Source: Blastococcus sp. CT_GayMR19 (lineage in GTDB: Bacteria; Actinomycetota; Actinomycetes; Mycobacteriales; Geodermatophilaceae). Taken from it: DNA of 64,000 nucleotides. Made by a program: the position numbers and the translations under genes. The stretch covers positions 38,510-102,509 of the forward strand of contig NZ_SPQL01000017.1 of the NCBI RefSeq assembly GCF_004570385.1, read 5' to 3'. The notes beneath the pieces were generated by a model that ran no database searches, was not told the DNA's origin, and saw only the letters and a program-made list of their open reading frames with translations. This document shows positions 34,898-46,546 of the stretch, one piece after another; the first letter of the stretch is position 1, and every line of letters begins with the position of its first letter.

Positions 34898-36211
34898 ATG
34901 ACCACGACCAAGCAGCTCAAGTCCCGCGTGCGCGCGCGGATGGCACGGACCGGCGAGCGCTACGCCGTCGCCCGCGCCCACGTCGTCGGCTCCGTCGACG
35001 CCGGTCCCGTCGTAGACCTCGGATGGGCTCTGCGCGGGGGTGTCGATCCGGACACGGCGGCCCTGACCAACGTGCTCGCCCACCGCGGGGTCACCGGCCC
35101 CGACGGGCCGCTGACCGAGCCGCTGCTCTTCCTCGTCGGCGGCGGCCTCGGCGCCGGCTACATCCTGTGGGAGTTCGCCCACGACGACGGCCGCGTGGTC
35201 ACCCTCGGGTTCACCCACTCCTGGCAGTACTTCGACCGGCGGCTGGCCACGACGGTCGATCGGCTGGGCCTGGACGTCGCCTGGGCGCGCACTGGCGGCG
35301 CCGCGGGCGCGGCCGAGGCGTTGTCCTCGACGCTGGCCGCCGGCGATCCGGCGATCGTCTGGCCGGACCGCTACCACCTCGGCTACTGGAACCTGCCGCC
35401 GTTCCTCGACGGACAGGGCGGCCATCCGGTCGTCGCCTACGCAGCGGCCGGGGGTCGTGTGCACGTCGACGACCGCACGCTGGCGCCGCTGACCGTGCCG
35501 GCCACGGACCTGGACCGGGCGCGGGCCCGGGTAGGCAGCTACCGCAACACGATGCTCGTCGTCCGGACCACGGACGCCGCCGTGCCGGCCGACCGGCTGC
35601 GCGCCGCGGTGCGTGCCGGGCTGGAGGCCGGCGAGGACCACCTCGGCGGGACGTCGACCTCCTTCGCGCTGCCCGCCTGGCGGAAGTGGTCACGGCTGCT
35701 CGTCGACCCCCGGGCCGCGAAGGGGTGGCCGACGGTGTTCGCCGACCGGCGCGGGCTGTTGCGGGCGCTTGCCAGCGTGTGGGAGGGCGTCGAGTCCGCC
35801 GGGATGGCCGGCGGGCACCTGCGCGGGCTGTTCGCCGACGGACTCGAGCAGGCCGCCGTGCTGCTCGACGAGCCGGGGCTGGCCGCCGAGGCGCCGCGGT
35901 GGAGAGAGATCGCCGACCGCTGGCACGCTCTCGCCGAGACGGCGCTGCCGGACGACGTCCCGGCGATCGCCCGGCTGCGGACCCTCACCGCCACGGTCAC
36001 CGGAGCGGTCGCCGAGGGCGACGCGGGGTCGGCGGAGCGGGCGGCGGCCGCCGAGGAGCTGTGGCGGCTGCGGGCCGAGCACGCCGACGCGCCCCCGCTG
36101 GACGAGGAGCGCCTCGCGGCGGTGCTGGCCGGCATGAGCGGGCACCTGGCCGCGATCCACGACGCCGAGGCCGCGGCGGTGACCGACCTCGGCGCCGTCC
36201 TGAACAGGTGA
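34898..36211 (+). CDS. BtrH N-terminal domain protein (DUF4872-type)
   Basis: A 437-residue protein. The first 30 residues (TKQLKSRVRARMARTGERYA) form a basic, helical leader common in small actinobacterial proteins. Residues 40-220 have the BtrH_N, papain-like fold (LFLVGGGLGAGYILWEF; a catalytic Cys is not evident), and the C-terminal half is helical (DUF4872-like). BtrH transfers an aminoacyl group in butirosin synthesis, but no antibiotic genes are nearby, so the role is unknown. ATG 34898 follows GGGAGAG. Its terminator overlaps the end of rpiB. Confidence 0.75.
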   Translation: MTTTKQLKSRVRARMARTGERYAVARAHVVGSVDAGPVVDLGWALRGGVDPDTAALTNVLAHRGVTGPDGPLTEPLLFLVGGGLGAGYILWEFAHDDGRVVTLGFTHSWQYFDRRLATTVDRLGLDVAWARTGGAAGAAEALSSTLAAGDPAIVWPDRYHLGYWNLPPFLDGQGGHPVVAYAAAGGRVHVDDRTLAPLTVPATDLDRARARVGSYRNTMLVVRTTDAAVPADRLRAAVRAGLEAGEDHLGGTSTSFALPAWRKWSRLLVDPRAAKGWPTVFADRRGLLRALASVWEGVESAGMAGGHLRGLFADGLEQAAVLLDEPGLAAEAPRWREIADRWHALAETALPDDVPAIARLRTLTATVTGAVAEGDAGSAERAAAAEELWRLRAEHADAPPLDEERLAAVLAGMSGHLAAIHDAEAAAVTDLGAVLNR

Positions 36212-36234
36212 CGGCCCTGCCCACGCTCCCCTTC

Positions 36235-36717
<483 letters not shown>

Positions 36718-36743
36718 GGCGGCGAGTCTGACAGGCTCCCTCC

Positions 36744-37409
36744 GTGCCGGTGCTGGGGGTGGACGGCTGGCGCGGGGCCTGGGTGGGCGCCCTCCTCGAC
36801 GGCCGCTCGGTGAGCCTGCTGGCGCTCCCCGACGCCGCCGCCGTCCTGGCCGTGCCCGATGTCGACCTCGTCGCGATCGACATGCCGATCGGGCTCTCGG
36901 AGGACGGCGTCCGCGCCTGCGACGTCGAGGCGCGGCGTCTCCTGGTCGGGGCGGGTAGTTCGGTCTTCCCGGCGCCGCTGCGGCCGGTGCTGGCCTGCGC
37001 GGACTACCGGACGGCGTGCGAGGTGTCCCGGGCCGCGTCGGGAAAGGCGCTGTCGGTGCAGGCCTGGAACCTGGTGCCGGCCATCCGCTCCCTCGACGAT
37101 GCGCTGGGTGACCCACCGACGGACCGGGTGGTCGAGGTGCACCCCGAGCTCGCGTTCCGGGCCCTGGAACCGGGCGTGCGCGACCGGAAAGGCAGCGCCC
37201 GCGGCACGGTCCAGCGGCTGCGCGCACTGCGCGCCGTCATGCAGGTGGAGGCGGCGCTGGCCGACGCGCCGGCCGGGACCCCCATGGTCGACGCCCTGGA
37301 CGCGTGTGCGGCCGCCTGGTCGGCGCAGCGGCTGGCCGACGGGCGCGGCGAGTGCGTCGGCGACGGCAGGACGGACACCCGCGGCCGCCCGATGCGGATC
37401 TCCTGGTGA
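36744..37409 (+). CDS. DUF429 protein (predicted RNase H-like nuclease)
   Basis: A 221-residue protein of the DUF429 family, an RNase H-like fold: GVDGWRGAWVGALL near 5-18 with a conserved Asp, then LVAIDMPIGL near 42-51 and VHPELAFRAL. Activity is not established in this family. GTG 36744. A 21-bp tandem repeat begins 7 bp after its stop and runs into the next gene's start. Confidence 0.8.
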   Translation: MPVLGVDGWRGAWVGALLDGRSVSLLALPDAAAVLAVPDVDLVAIDMPIGLSEDGVRACDVEARRLLVGAGSSVFPAPLRPVLACADYRTACEVSRAASGKALSVQAWNLVPAIRSLDDALGDPPTDRVVEVHPELAFRALEPGVRDRKGSARGTVQRLRALRAVMQVEAALADAPAGTPMVDALDACAAAWSAQRLADGRGECVGDGRTDTRGRPMRISW

Positions 37410-37416
37410 ACGCACC

Positions 37417-37500
37417 TCCGGCGGGAACCCCGACGCCTCAAACGGGGAGCCCGACACCGCCAGTGGGGGACCCGACGCCTCCGGCGGCGCTCCGATGACC
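37417..37500 (+). repeat. Four degenerate 21-bp tandem repeats at the MBL-gene start
   Basis: Units 37417-37437, 37438-37458, 37459-37479 and 37480-37500. In one frame they encode SGGNPDA, SNGEPDT, ASGGPDA and SGGAPMT. The fourth unit contains the ATG used by the downstream hydrolase. No ribosome site is visible within the repeats. Confidence 0.7.
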
Positions 37501-38268
37501 GGCTGGCAGGAGATCGCCGACGGCGTCTTCGTGCGGCGGCACGCGGAGCTGGACCTCAACTGCGGCCTGGTGGTCGGCGACGGTGCGTGCCTGGTGATCG
37601 ACACCCGCTCCCACCTCGGCGAGGCGGCCGACCTGATCACCGCCGTCCGGTCCGTCACGCCGCACCCGTGGACGGTCGTCAACACCCACGCGCACTACGA
37701 CCACTGCTTCGGCAACGCCGCGTTCCGGCCGGCCCCGGTATGGGGCTCGCGCGGGTGCGCCGCGGCTCTGCTCACCACCGGGGAGCGGCAGCGGGCCGAC
37801 GTCGTCGCGCAGCTCCGCGCCGCCGGGGACCCGGCGGCCGACCTCGTGCAGGCCGCACCGGTCGATCCACCGGACCAGCTCGTCGACGACGTCGCCGTGC
37901 TCGACGTCGGCGGCCGCGAGGTGGTGCTGCGCTACCTCGGCCTCGGCCACACCGACTCCGATCTCGTCGTCGAGGTGGAGGACGCGGGCGACCACACGGT
38001 GATCTTCGCGGGCGACCTGGTCGAGGAGGGCGCTCCGCCGTCGTTCGACGACGCGTTCCCGGCGGAGTGGCCGGCGACCCTCGGGCGGCTGCATGCCATG
38101 GCCCGCGGTCCGGTGGTGCCCGGGCACGGCGACGTGGTGGACGCCGGCTTCGTGGCCGACCAGCGCGAGGAACTGTTGGCGGTGCTCGCCGCACTGCGCA
38201 ACGGACGACCGGAGGACGGTCCGTACGACGCGGCGACGATGCGGATCGCGTCGTCCCGACCTGGCTGA
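37495..38268 (+). CDS. Metallo-beta-lactamase-fold hydrolase
   Basis: A 257-residue binuclear metal hydrolase with HxHxDH at 65-70 (THAHYDHC), then GHTDSD, an Asp in IFAGDL and a His in VPGHGD. It resembles small cytosolic MBL hydrolases (glyoxalase II, quorum-quencher or related) without a clear substrate. The start ATG 37495 lies inside a tandem repeat with no Shine-Dalgarno, so translation may depend on re-initiation after the DUF429 gene. Ends just before a perfect hairpin shared with the convergent SDR gene. Confidence 0.85.
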   Translation: MTGWQEIADGVFVRRHAELDLNCGLVVGDGACLVIDTRSHLGEAADLITAVRSVTPHPWTVVNTHAHYDHCFGNAAFRPAPVWGSRGCAAALLTTGERQRADVVAQLRAAGDPAADLVQAAPVDPPDQLVDDVAVLDVGGREVVLRYLGLGHTDSDLVVEVEDAGDHTVIFAGDLVEEGAPPSFDDAFPAEWPATLGRLHAMARGPVVPGHGDVVDAGFVADQREELLAVLAALRNGRPEDGPYDAATMRIASSRPG

Positions 38269-38290
38269 GGACTTTCCGCGCGGAAAGTCC
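38269..38290. terminator. Bidirectional terminator between MBL and SDR genes
   Basis: A perfect 22-bp palindrome, GGACTTTCCGCGCGGAAAGT plus CC, with a 9-bp stem and GCGC loop, directly after the MBL stop and 4 bp before the SDR stop. A classical convergent-gene terminator without a T-tract. Confidence 0.75.
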
Positions 38291-38294
38291 CGGA

Positions 38295-39050
38295 TCAAGT
38301 GAGCCGGCGGACCACGGACAGCGGGAGCACCCGGAGCAGGCGGGCGATCGGCGTCCACGGCCAGGCGGGGACGAACGCCCGCACCGGCTCCTTCTCGATC
38401 GCGGCGATCAGCGCGTCGACGCCGGTGTCCAGGTCGACGGTGAACGGGCCGCGGCGGCCGACGTTGATGTCGGTCGCGATGTAGCCCGGCAGGAGCGTCG
38501 TCACGGTGATCCCGGTGCCCCAGACGTCGGACCGGATGCCCTCGCCGAGCGCGTTCACCGCGGCCTTGCTCGCGCCGTACGCCGTGCGCGTCTCCCGCAT
38601 CCCCCGGACGCTGGCCACGGAGGAGACCAGCACGAGGTGCCCGGCGCCCTGGGCGCGGAAGACCTCCATCGCCGCCTCGCACTGGGCGTGCGCGCCGAGG
38701 ACGTTCGTGTGCAGGACGGCGCGGTTCGCCCACGCCTTGCCCGTGCCGATCGACGCACCCTTGCCGATGCCCGCGTTGACGACGAACCGGTCGAGCCCGC
38801 CGAGGCGAGCGACCAGCTCGGGCACGACCCGCGCGACGGACTCGGGGTCGTCGACGTCCATCGCCGCCGTCTCCACCCGGATGCCGGGGTGGGCGGCGAG
38901 CAGTTCCTCCTGCAGCGCGTCCAGCCGGTCGGTGCGACGGGCGGCGAGCGCCAGGTCGCGGCCCATCGCCGCGAACCGGCGGGCCATGCCCTCGCCGAGG
39001 CCGGAGCTGGCGCCGGTGATCAGGATGCGCTGACGGAGGGGACGCGGCAT
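38295..39050 (-). CDS. Short-chain dehydrogenase/reductase (SDR)
   Basis: A 251-residue NAD(P)-dependent SDR: TGASSGLG at 12-19, catalytic Ser near 144 (LVSSVAS), Tyr 158 and Lys 162 (YGASK), and VNAGIG near 91. C-terminal hydrophobic helix (PWTPIARLLRVLPL) suggests peripheral membrane contact. It is like steroid/fatty-chain reductases, but no substrate is shown. ATG 39050. Confidence 0.88.
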   Translation of the reverse strand: MPRPLRQRILITGASSGLGEGMARRFAAMGRDLALAARRTDRLDALQEELLAAHPGIRVETAAMDVDDPESVARVVPELVARLGGLDRFVVNAGIGKGASIGTGKAWANRAVLHTNVLGAHAQCEAAMEVFRAQGAGHLVLVSSVASVRGMRETRTAYGASKAAVNALGEGIRSDVWGTGITVTTLLPGYIATDINVGRRGPFTVDLDTGVDALIAAIEKEPVRAFVPAWPWTPIARLLRVLPLSVVRRLT

Positions 39051-39181
39051 CGGATGATCATGCCAAGCGGCCTCGACCGCGCCGTCCGGGGCGGGTGGCC
39101 TCGCAACTTCGGGGAAGAAGGGCCCTCGAAGCGGCCGCAGGCACCACCTTCCCCGACGTCGGCGCCTGCGGGCCGGACGGG

Positions 39182-39847
39182 TCAGCGGCGGCCGGTCAGC
39201 TCCAGGGCGTCGGCGGGCACCGACTGCATGTCGGGGCCGGAGGTGCGGGTGCGCTTGAGCTCCCAGAAGTCGGGCAGGTTGGCGAGCAGTACGGCGCCGT
39301 CGAGGGCCTTGCCCGCATCCTCACCGGTCGGGACCCGGCTGATGACGGGACCGAAGAACGCCACGCCGTCGATGTGCATGACCGGGGTGCCGACGTCCTC
39401 GCCGACCGGGTCCATGCCCTCGTGGTGGCTCTTCTCGAGCGCCGCGTCGTAGTCGGTGGACGACGCCGCCTCGGCGAGCTCCGCGGGGAGGCCGACCCGC
39501 TCCAGTGCCGGGGCGATGATGTCCTCGAGCTCGAGCTTCTCGTGGTGCCGCAGCGTGCCCATCGCCGTGTACAGGTCACCGAGGACGGCGTCCCCGTGCT
39601 GCTCGGCGGCCGCGATCGCCACCCGCACCGGGCCGATGGCCTTGGCCATCATCTCCTGGTACTCCTCCGGCAGGTCACGGCCGCGGTTGAGCACGGCCAG
39701 CGACATGACGTGCCAGTGCAGGTCGATGTCGCGGACCTTGGCCGCCTCGAGGACCCATCGGCTGGTCAGCCAGGCCCAAGGACACAGCGGGTCGAACCAG
39801 AAGTCGACGCGGGCCTTCGTGGGGGCGGTCTGCACTGCCTCGGTCAT
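39182..39847 (-). CDS. Rv2466c-like DsbA-family protein (mycothiol-dependent nitroreductase family)
   Basis: A 221-residue DsbA-fold protein very close to Mycobacterium Rv2466c along its length ([20 protein letters not shown], then [11 protein letters not shown], end [11 protein letters not shown]). Rv2466c is a mycothiol-coupled oxidoreductase/nitroreductase. The active site is CPWA (Cys 22, Ala 25) instead of CPWC, so the resolving Cys is missing; monothiol chemistry with mycothiol is the likely consequence. ATG 39847 follows CGAGGAGC. Confidence 0.9.
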   Translation of the reverse strand: MTEAVQTAPTKARVDFWFDPLCPWAWLTSRWVLEAAKVRDIDLHWHVMSLAVLNRGRDLPEEYQEMMAKAIGPVRVAIAAAEQHGDAVLGDLYTAMGTLRHHEKLELEDIIAPALERVGLPAELAEAASSTDYDAALEKSHHEGMDPVGEDVGTPVMHIDGVAFFGPVISRVPTGEDAGKALDGAVLLANLPDFWELKRTRTSGPDMQSVPADALELTGRR

Positions 39848-39984
39848 GGGTGCTCCTCGGGCCGGGGGCCACCCGATCGCGGCGGCCTGCTCACCGGTGC
39901 CAATCCGGATCCGGCACGGCTTGTTCCCGACCTGCACCTGAGCGTCCCGGGAACGTGTCGTCGCTTCATGGAAAGCTGCGCGGC

Positions 39985-42528
<2,544 letters not shown>

Positions 42529-42530
42529 TC

Positions 42531-42550
42531 TGTCGGCCTACCGGCCGACA
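42531..42550 (+). terminator. Terminator after pepN
   Basis: TGTCGGCCTACCGGCCGACA: a perfect 8-bp stem with TACC loop starting 2 bp after the pepN stop. Confidence 0.75.
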
Positions 42551-42669
42551 CCGCGACCAGCAGCCGTCCCCCACCGACGATGAGCCCTACCCGCTCCTCC
42601 TCGCGGGAGCCTCCGGCCCCCACTCGTCGGAGCGCCTCGCACCGGGCGGTCGTCCCTGGCGGCCGGGGA

Positions 42670-44799
42670 TCAGACCGGGCTGACCTCCACGCGGGTGTCG
42701 GAGAACGTCGGAGCGTTGCCGAGGTCGGCGAAGACGAAGGGGGTGACCGCGTTGACCGTGGCGTTCTCCTTGGTGTTCTTGGGCCAGGCGCCCATCTGCG
42801 ACATCACCACCCCCGGCGCCACCTCGTCGGTGACCCGGGCGAGCACCACGAACGCGCCTCGGTCGTTGTGCACCCGCACGTACTGACCGTCGACCAGTCC
42901 GCGATCCTCGGCGTCGCGCGGATGGATGGCCACGGTCGGCTCGCCCTGCACCCGCTTCTGGTGTGCCTGGTCGCCGGCGCTCGAGTTGAGGTACGCGTGT
43001 GACTTCGGCGAGATCAGGTTCAGCCGGTAGCCGGTGTCGGCCGTCTCGCGCGGCGGGATGTAGTGCGGCAACGGGTCGACGACGCCACCGGGCTGATATT
43101 CGTTCGATCCCTGGCGGAACAGCGGGAGAACGAAGTTGCCGGCCTGTTCGGCGACCGACGACCGGAACTCGGTCTTCCCCGACGGCGTCGGGAAGTTGCC
43201 CTCTGCGTGCGGGGCGTACTCGTCGGCCGAGGGCAGGTTCAGCCGGGCCCATCCGGTCCGGCGCAGCGAGTCGACGGTGATGCCGGTCATCGCCGGCGCC
43301 GACCAGTCGAAAGCCTCCGCGATCATCTCGTCGTCGGTACGGGTGAAGCAGGGCTCGTCGAAGCCCATCCGCGCGGCCAGGCGCCGGAACAGCTCGGTGT
43401 TGGGCACCGCTTCGCCCAGTGGCGCGATCGCAGGGGTGTTCAGCGAGACGTAGAAGTGGCCCCAGCTGAACATGATGTCCTGCTGCTCGAGCTGCGTCGT
43501 GGCCGGCAGGACGATGTCGGCGAACCGGGCGGTGTCGGTGAGGAAGTGGTCGCTCACCACGGTGAACAGGTCCTCGCGTGCCAGCCCGGCAGCCACCTTC
43601 GCCTGCTCGGGGCAGACCACCATCGGGTTGGAGTTGTAGACCATCAGCACGGTGATCGGGGGGTCCAGCTCCAGCTCGCCGGTCAGCGCCCGGCCCAGGA
43701 GGAACTGGTTGACGATCCGGGTACCCGGTGTTTGCAGCTCCGGGTGCATCAGTGCACCCCAGTTGACCGGGAAGGCCCACAGCGGCAGCTGGAGCAGTCC
43801 CCCGCCGACCTGCCGCCACGCGCCCACGAGGGCCGGCAGACAGGCGATGGACCGCACGGTCTGCCCGCCACCGGCCTGTCGCTCGATGGCCACGCCGATG
43901 CGGATCATCGACGGCTGCGAGGTGGCGTACTCCCGGGCGAGGGTGCGGATGTCCTCAGCGGCGATTCCGGTCTCCTCGGCAGCCCACTCAGGGGTGTACT
44001 GCCGCACACGCTCGGCGAGCTCGTGGAATCCGACGGAGTGATCTCGCACGTAGGCCTCATCGGTCAACCCCTCACCGATGATCACGTGCATCATCGCCAG
44101 CGCGAGCGCCCCGTCGGTGCCCGGCCGGATCGGGAGGTACCAATCGGCCGCCTTCGCCGTCCGGTGCCGGACCGGGTCGATGACCACGACCTTGGCCCCG
44201 CGCCGCTGTGCTTCGGCGACGAACGGCCACAGATGCAGGTTGGTCGACATGATGTTGCAGGCCCACACCACGATGTAGCGGGAGTGCACCAGGCTCTCGG
44301 GGTCGACGCCGGCCGTCGCCCCGATGGTCATCGTGTAGGCGGTACAGGCGCCGGAGTCGCAGTAGGTGCGCTCAGAGATCGTCGCGCCCAGCCGGTTGAA
44401 GAAGGGGTCGCCGACGTTGAGCCCGTTGAGGATGCCCTCGGTGCCCAGGTAGCTGACCGGCATGATCGCCTCGGGTCCGCGCTTTTCGGCGGCCGCGCGG
44501 AACCGCCCGGCGATCTCGTCGAGGGCGGCGTCCCAGGTGATCCGCTCGAAGCGCCCGCTGCCTTTCGGACCGGAGCGGCGCAGGGGGTACAGCACCCGGG
44601 TCGCTTCGTAGACCTTGTCCACGTAGTTGTTGACCTTGACGCAGAGCCCGCCACGGGTGAAGGGATGCTCCGGGTCGCCGCGTACCTCCAGCGCCCGGCC
44701 GTCGGCCACCGTCACCAGCATCGCGCAGGTGTCCGGGCAGTCGTGCGGGCAGGCACCGCGGACGACGGTGGCACCGGCAGGGGTCTCGATTGCGGGCAT
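42670..44799 (-). CDS. Molybdopterin (bis-MGD type) oxidoreductase, formate dehydrogenase/BisC-like
   Basis: A 709-residue enzyme of the DMSO reductase superfamily. The 4Fe-4S site is Cys 17, 21, 25 and 53 (ACPHDCPDTC and GLCVK). The Mo-binding core follows (YCDSGACTAYTMTIG near 140-155, SNPMVV, and a C-terminal molydop-binding domain). No partner subunit or chaperone gene is adjacent. ATG 44799 follows GAGGAGGACG. The divergent AraC gene (162 bp away) probably regulates it. The physiological substrate is unknown. Confidence 0.9.
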   Translation of the reverse strand: MPAIETPAGATVVRGACPHDCPDTCAMLVTVADGRALEVRGDPEHPFTRGGLCVKVNNYVDKVYEATRVLYPLRRSGPKGSGRFERITWDAALDEIAGRFRAAAEKRGPEAIMPVSYLGTEGILNGLNVGDPFFNRLGATISERTYCDSGACTAYTMTIGATAGVDPESLVHSRYIVVWACNIMSTNLHLWPFVAEAQRRGAKVVVIDPVRHRTAKAADWYLPIRPGTDGALALAMMHVIIGEGLTDEAYVRDHSVGFHELAERVRQYTPEWAAEETGIAAEDIRTLAREYATSQPSMIRIGVAIERQAGGGQTVRSIACLPALVGAWRQVGGGLLQLPLWAFPVNWGALMHPELQTPGTRIVNQFLLGRALTGELELDPPITVLMVYNSNPMVVCPEQAKVAAGLAREDLFTVVSDHFLTDTARFADIVLPATTQLEQQDIMFSWGHFYVSLNTPAIAPLGEAVPNTELFRRLAARMGFDEPCFTRTDDEMIAEAFDWSAPAMTGITVDSLRRTGWARLNLPSADEYAPHAEGNFPTPSGKTEFRSSVAEQAGNFVLPLFRQGSNEYQPGGVVDPLPHYIPPRETADTGYRLNLISPKSHAYLNSSAGDQAHQKRVQGEPTVAIHPRDAEDRGLVDGQYVRVHNDRGAFVVLARVTDEVAPGVVMSQMGAWPKNTKENATVNAVTPFVFADLGNAPTFSDTRVEVSPV

Positions 44800-44961
44800 C
44801 GTCGTCCTCCTCGCGAGCGGTCGAACCGCAGTGTCGCGCCGGCTCCGCGCCGTGCCTTGACTTCCGCCGCCGAATCCTTGACAGCCCGTGACGAGCCGGC
44901 CCGTTGACCCTCGCCGCGGAGCCGTCCTACGGTGCGCCACACCCACCACCTGCGAGCCGCC

Positions 44962-46053
44962 ATGGCAGATCCCGAGAGCTCCACTGCGACCACGTCCCGT
45001 CTCGCAGGCTGGCGCGACCTCGTCCGCGAGCGGTTCGTGGCGCTGGAGATCGCCGCCCCGGAGCCCGAACGCTTCACCGGCACGGTGCGCAACACGCGGG
45101 TGGGCCACCTCGACGTGGCCACCGTCGACTCCACGAGCCAGGTCTGCCGCCGCACCGCCGGGTTGGCCAGCAGGGACTCCGAGGCGTTGTTCCAGGTCGG
45201 CCTGCTCACCCGGGGCGCCGCCGTGCTGAGCCAGGACGGCCGGGAGGCACGGCTCGCACCCGGCGGGTACGCCGTCTACGAGACCGACCGCCCCTTCGTC
45301 TGGGACCTCTCCGGCGACTGGCAGCTCCAGGTGTTCACCTGGAGCCGTCCGATGGTCGCGCTCTCGCCCGCGGCATCGCACCGGATGACGGCGCGCTCCC
45401 TGGACGGCGTCGCCGGGATCGGCGGCATCGTCGGACGGATGTTGCAGGACCTCGCTTCGGCACCGCCTCGGTTGAGTCTCGCCGGCGGCACACGGATTGC
45501 CGAGGAGGTCGCGGAACTCGTCGCGACGGTCGCCGGGGAGAGTCCGGGCCTCCCCGCGGGGCAGGCCGGGTCATCGGATCTACTGCGGCGGATCGACGAC
45601 TACATCGCCGAGCACCTGGCCGACCCAGGACTCGGCCCGGCGCAGATCGCGCGCAGCCACTTCCTCTCCACCCGGCATCTGCACCGGCTCTTCGCCGAGG
45701 CGAGCTGGACGGTCGGCCTGCGGATCCGGGCTCAGCGGCTGGAGCGGTGCCGCCGCGACCTGTCCTCCGCCGCGACAGACGTGCCGGTTGCCGTCATCGC
45801 GCGGCGCTGGGGCTTCGCCGATCCGGCCAGCTTCAGCCGCGCGTTCCGCGCGTCTTTCGGTACCACGCCGACCCGCTACCGGGCCGAGCATTCCCTGCGG
45901 GACAGGCGTGCCGGGTTCCCGGACGCTGACGGAGCCGCGGGCTCCCTCGTCTCGGGGGGCGCGGCGCCCGGTGCGGACCCCGAGGTCAGTGGTGGGGGTG
46001 GCGCAGGGCCGAGGGGTGGCCAGCCTGGTCGGACAGCTGGCGCAGGCCGTTGA
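44962..46053 (+). CDS. AraC-family transcriptional regulator
   Basis: A 363-residue regulator. N-terminal AraC_binding_2-like sensing domain (residues about 40-180) and C-terminal AraC helix-turn-helix pair (LLRRIDDYIAEHLADPGLGP through WGFADPASFSRAFRASFGTT). ATG 44962 used; divergent from the Mo-oxidoreductase gene. After the DNA-binding domain the frame continues about 55 residues of Gly/Ala/Arg-rich sequence and overlaps the 3' end of the convergent DUF5130 gene by 68 bp, suggesting the natural stop was lost. Confidence 0.88.
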   Translation: MADPESSTATTSRLAGWRDLVRERFVALEIAAPEPERFTGTVRNTRVGHLDVATVDSTSQVCRRTAGLASRDSEALFQVGLLTRGAAVLSQDGREARLAPGGYAVYETDRPFVWDLSGDWQLQVFTWSRPMVALSPAASHRMTARSLDGVAGIGGIVGRMLQDLASAPPRLSLAGGTRIAEEVAELVATVAGESPGLPAGQAGSSDLLRRIDDYIAEHLADPGLGPAQIARSHFLSTRHLHRLFAEASWTVGLRIRAQRLERCRRDLSSAATDVPVAVIARRWGFADPASFSRAFRASFGTTPTRYRAEHSLRDRRAGFPDADGAAGSLVSGGAAPGADPEVSGGGGAGPRGGQPGRTAGAGR

Positions 46054-46459
46054 TGATCCCGCCGATCAGGTCGCCGGCGGCGAAGGACCCGGTCATCGAC
46101 AGCACGGCGAGCGCGCAGGCACGGTCCGGCAGCCGCCGCCCGGCGCCGGCCCCGGTGACCACCTCGACGACCCGCTGGCCGGGTGAGACGGCGATGAGGA
46201 CGGCGTCGGTCGGGTTCTGGCCCGACCGCGCGTGCAGGTCCTCGGCCGTGACGCGCGTCTGCCTGCCCAGGTCGCCGATGTACAGCGTGAAGCGCAGCCC
46301 GGTCTCCCGGGAGGACATGGTGAGCGCCTCGTCGAGACGCCCCAGCTCCTGGTAGCTGAAGAGCTGGTCCGCACCGTCGTCGGTGGCCTCGTCGGTGCGG
46401 GCGGGTGCGGTCTGGGCCGTCGCCGTGTCGTGGGACTCGGCCTCGAGCGCGCGGGTCAT
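45986..46459 (-). CDS. DUF5130 protein
   Basis: A 157-residue actinobacterial protein with a TPM/DUF5130-like domain: GLRFTLYIGDLGRQTRVTAE, then VLIAVSPGQRVVEVVTGAGA and the end SFAAGDLIGGIINGLRQL. No signal peptide. Function unknown. ATG 46459 overlaps the stop of a repeat-encoded leader ORF (ATGA), so it is translationally coupled to it. Its 3' end overlaps the convergent AraC gene. Confidence 0.85.
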   Translation of the reverse strand: MTRALEAESHDTATAQTAPARTDEATDDGADQLFSYQELGRLDEALTMSSRETGLRFTLYIGDLGRQTRVTAEDLHARSGQNPTDAVLIAVSPGQRVVEVVTGAGAGRRLPDRACALAVLSMTGSFAAGDLIGGIINGLRQLSDQAGHPSALRHPHH

Positions 46460-46536
46460 CGCCGGCCTCCGGGTGCGTCGGTCGTGGGTGCGTCGGTCGT
46501 GGGTGCGTCGGTCGTGGGTGCGTGGGCGTCGGTCAT
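46456..46536 (-). CDS. 26-residue leader peptide with APTTD repeats
   Basis: A short ORF (MTDAHAPTTDAPTTDAPTTD then APGGRR) that begins 10 nt after the upstream gene's stop with a good ribosome site (GGTGAGGAA) and ends by overlapping the DUF5130 start (ATGA). The peptide is encoded by a 15-bp tandem repeat. It may control translation of DUF5130 through coupling; alternatively DUF5130 itself once started here and was split by a frameshift. Confidence 0.55.
   Translation of the reverse strand: MTDAHAPTTDAPTTDAPTTDAPGGRR
46471..46520 (+). repeat. 15-bp tandem repeat, three copies plus a partial one
   Basis: GGGTGCGTCGGTCGT at 46471-46485, 46486-46500 and 46501-46515, then a partial copy. The copies are exact. 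Repeat number changes would keep the reading frame of the minus-strand leader ORF. Confidence 0.85.
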
Positions 46537-46546
46537 GGTGCGTTCC

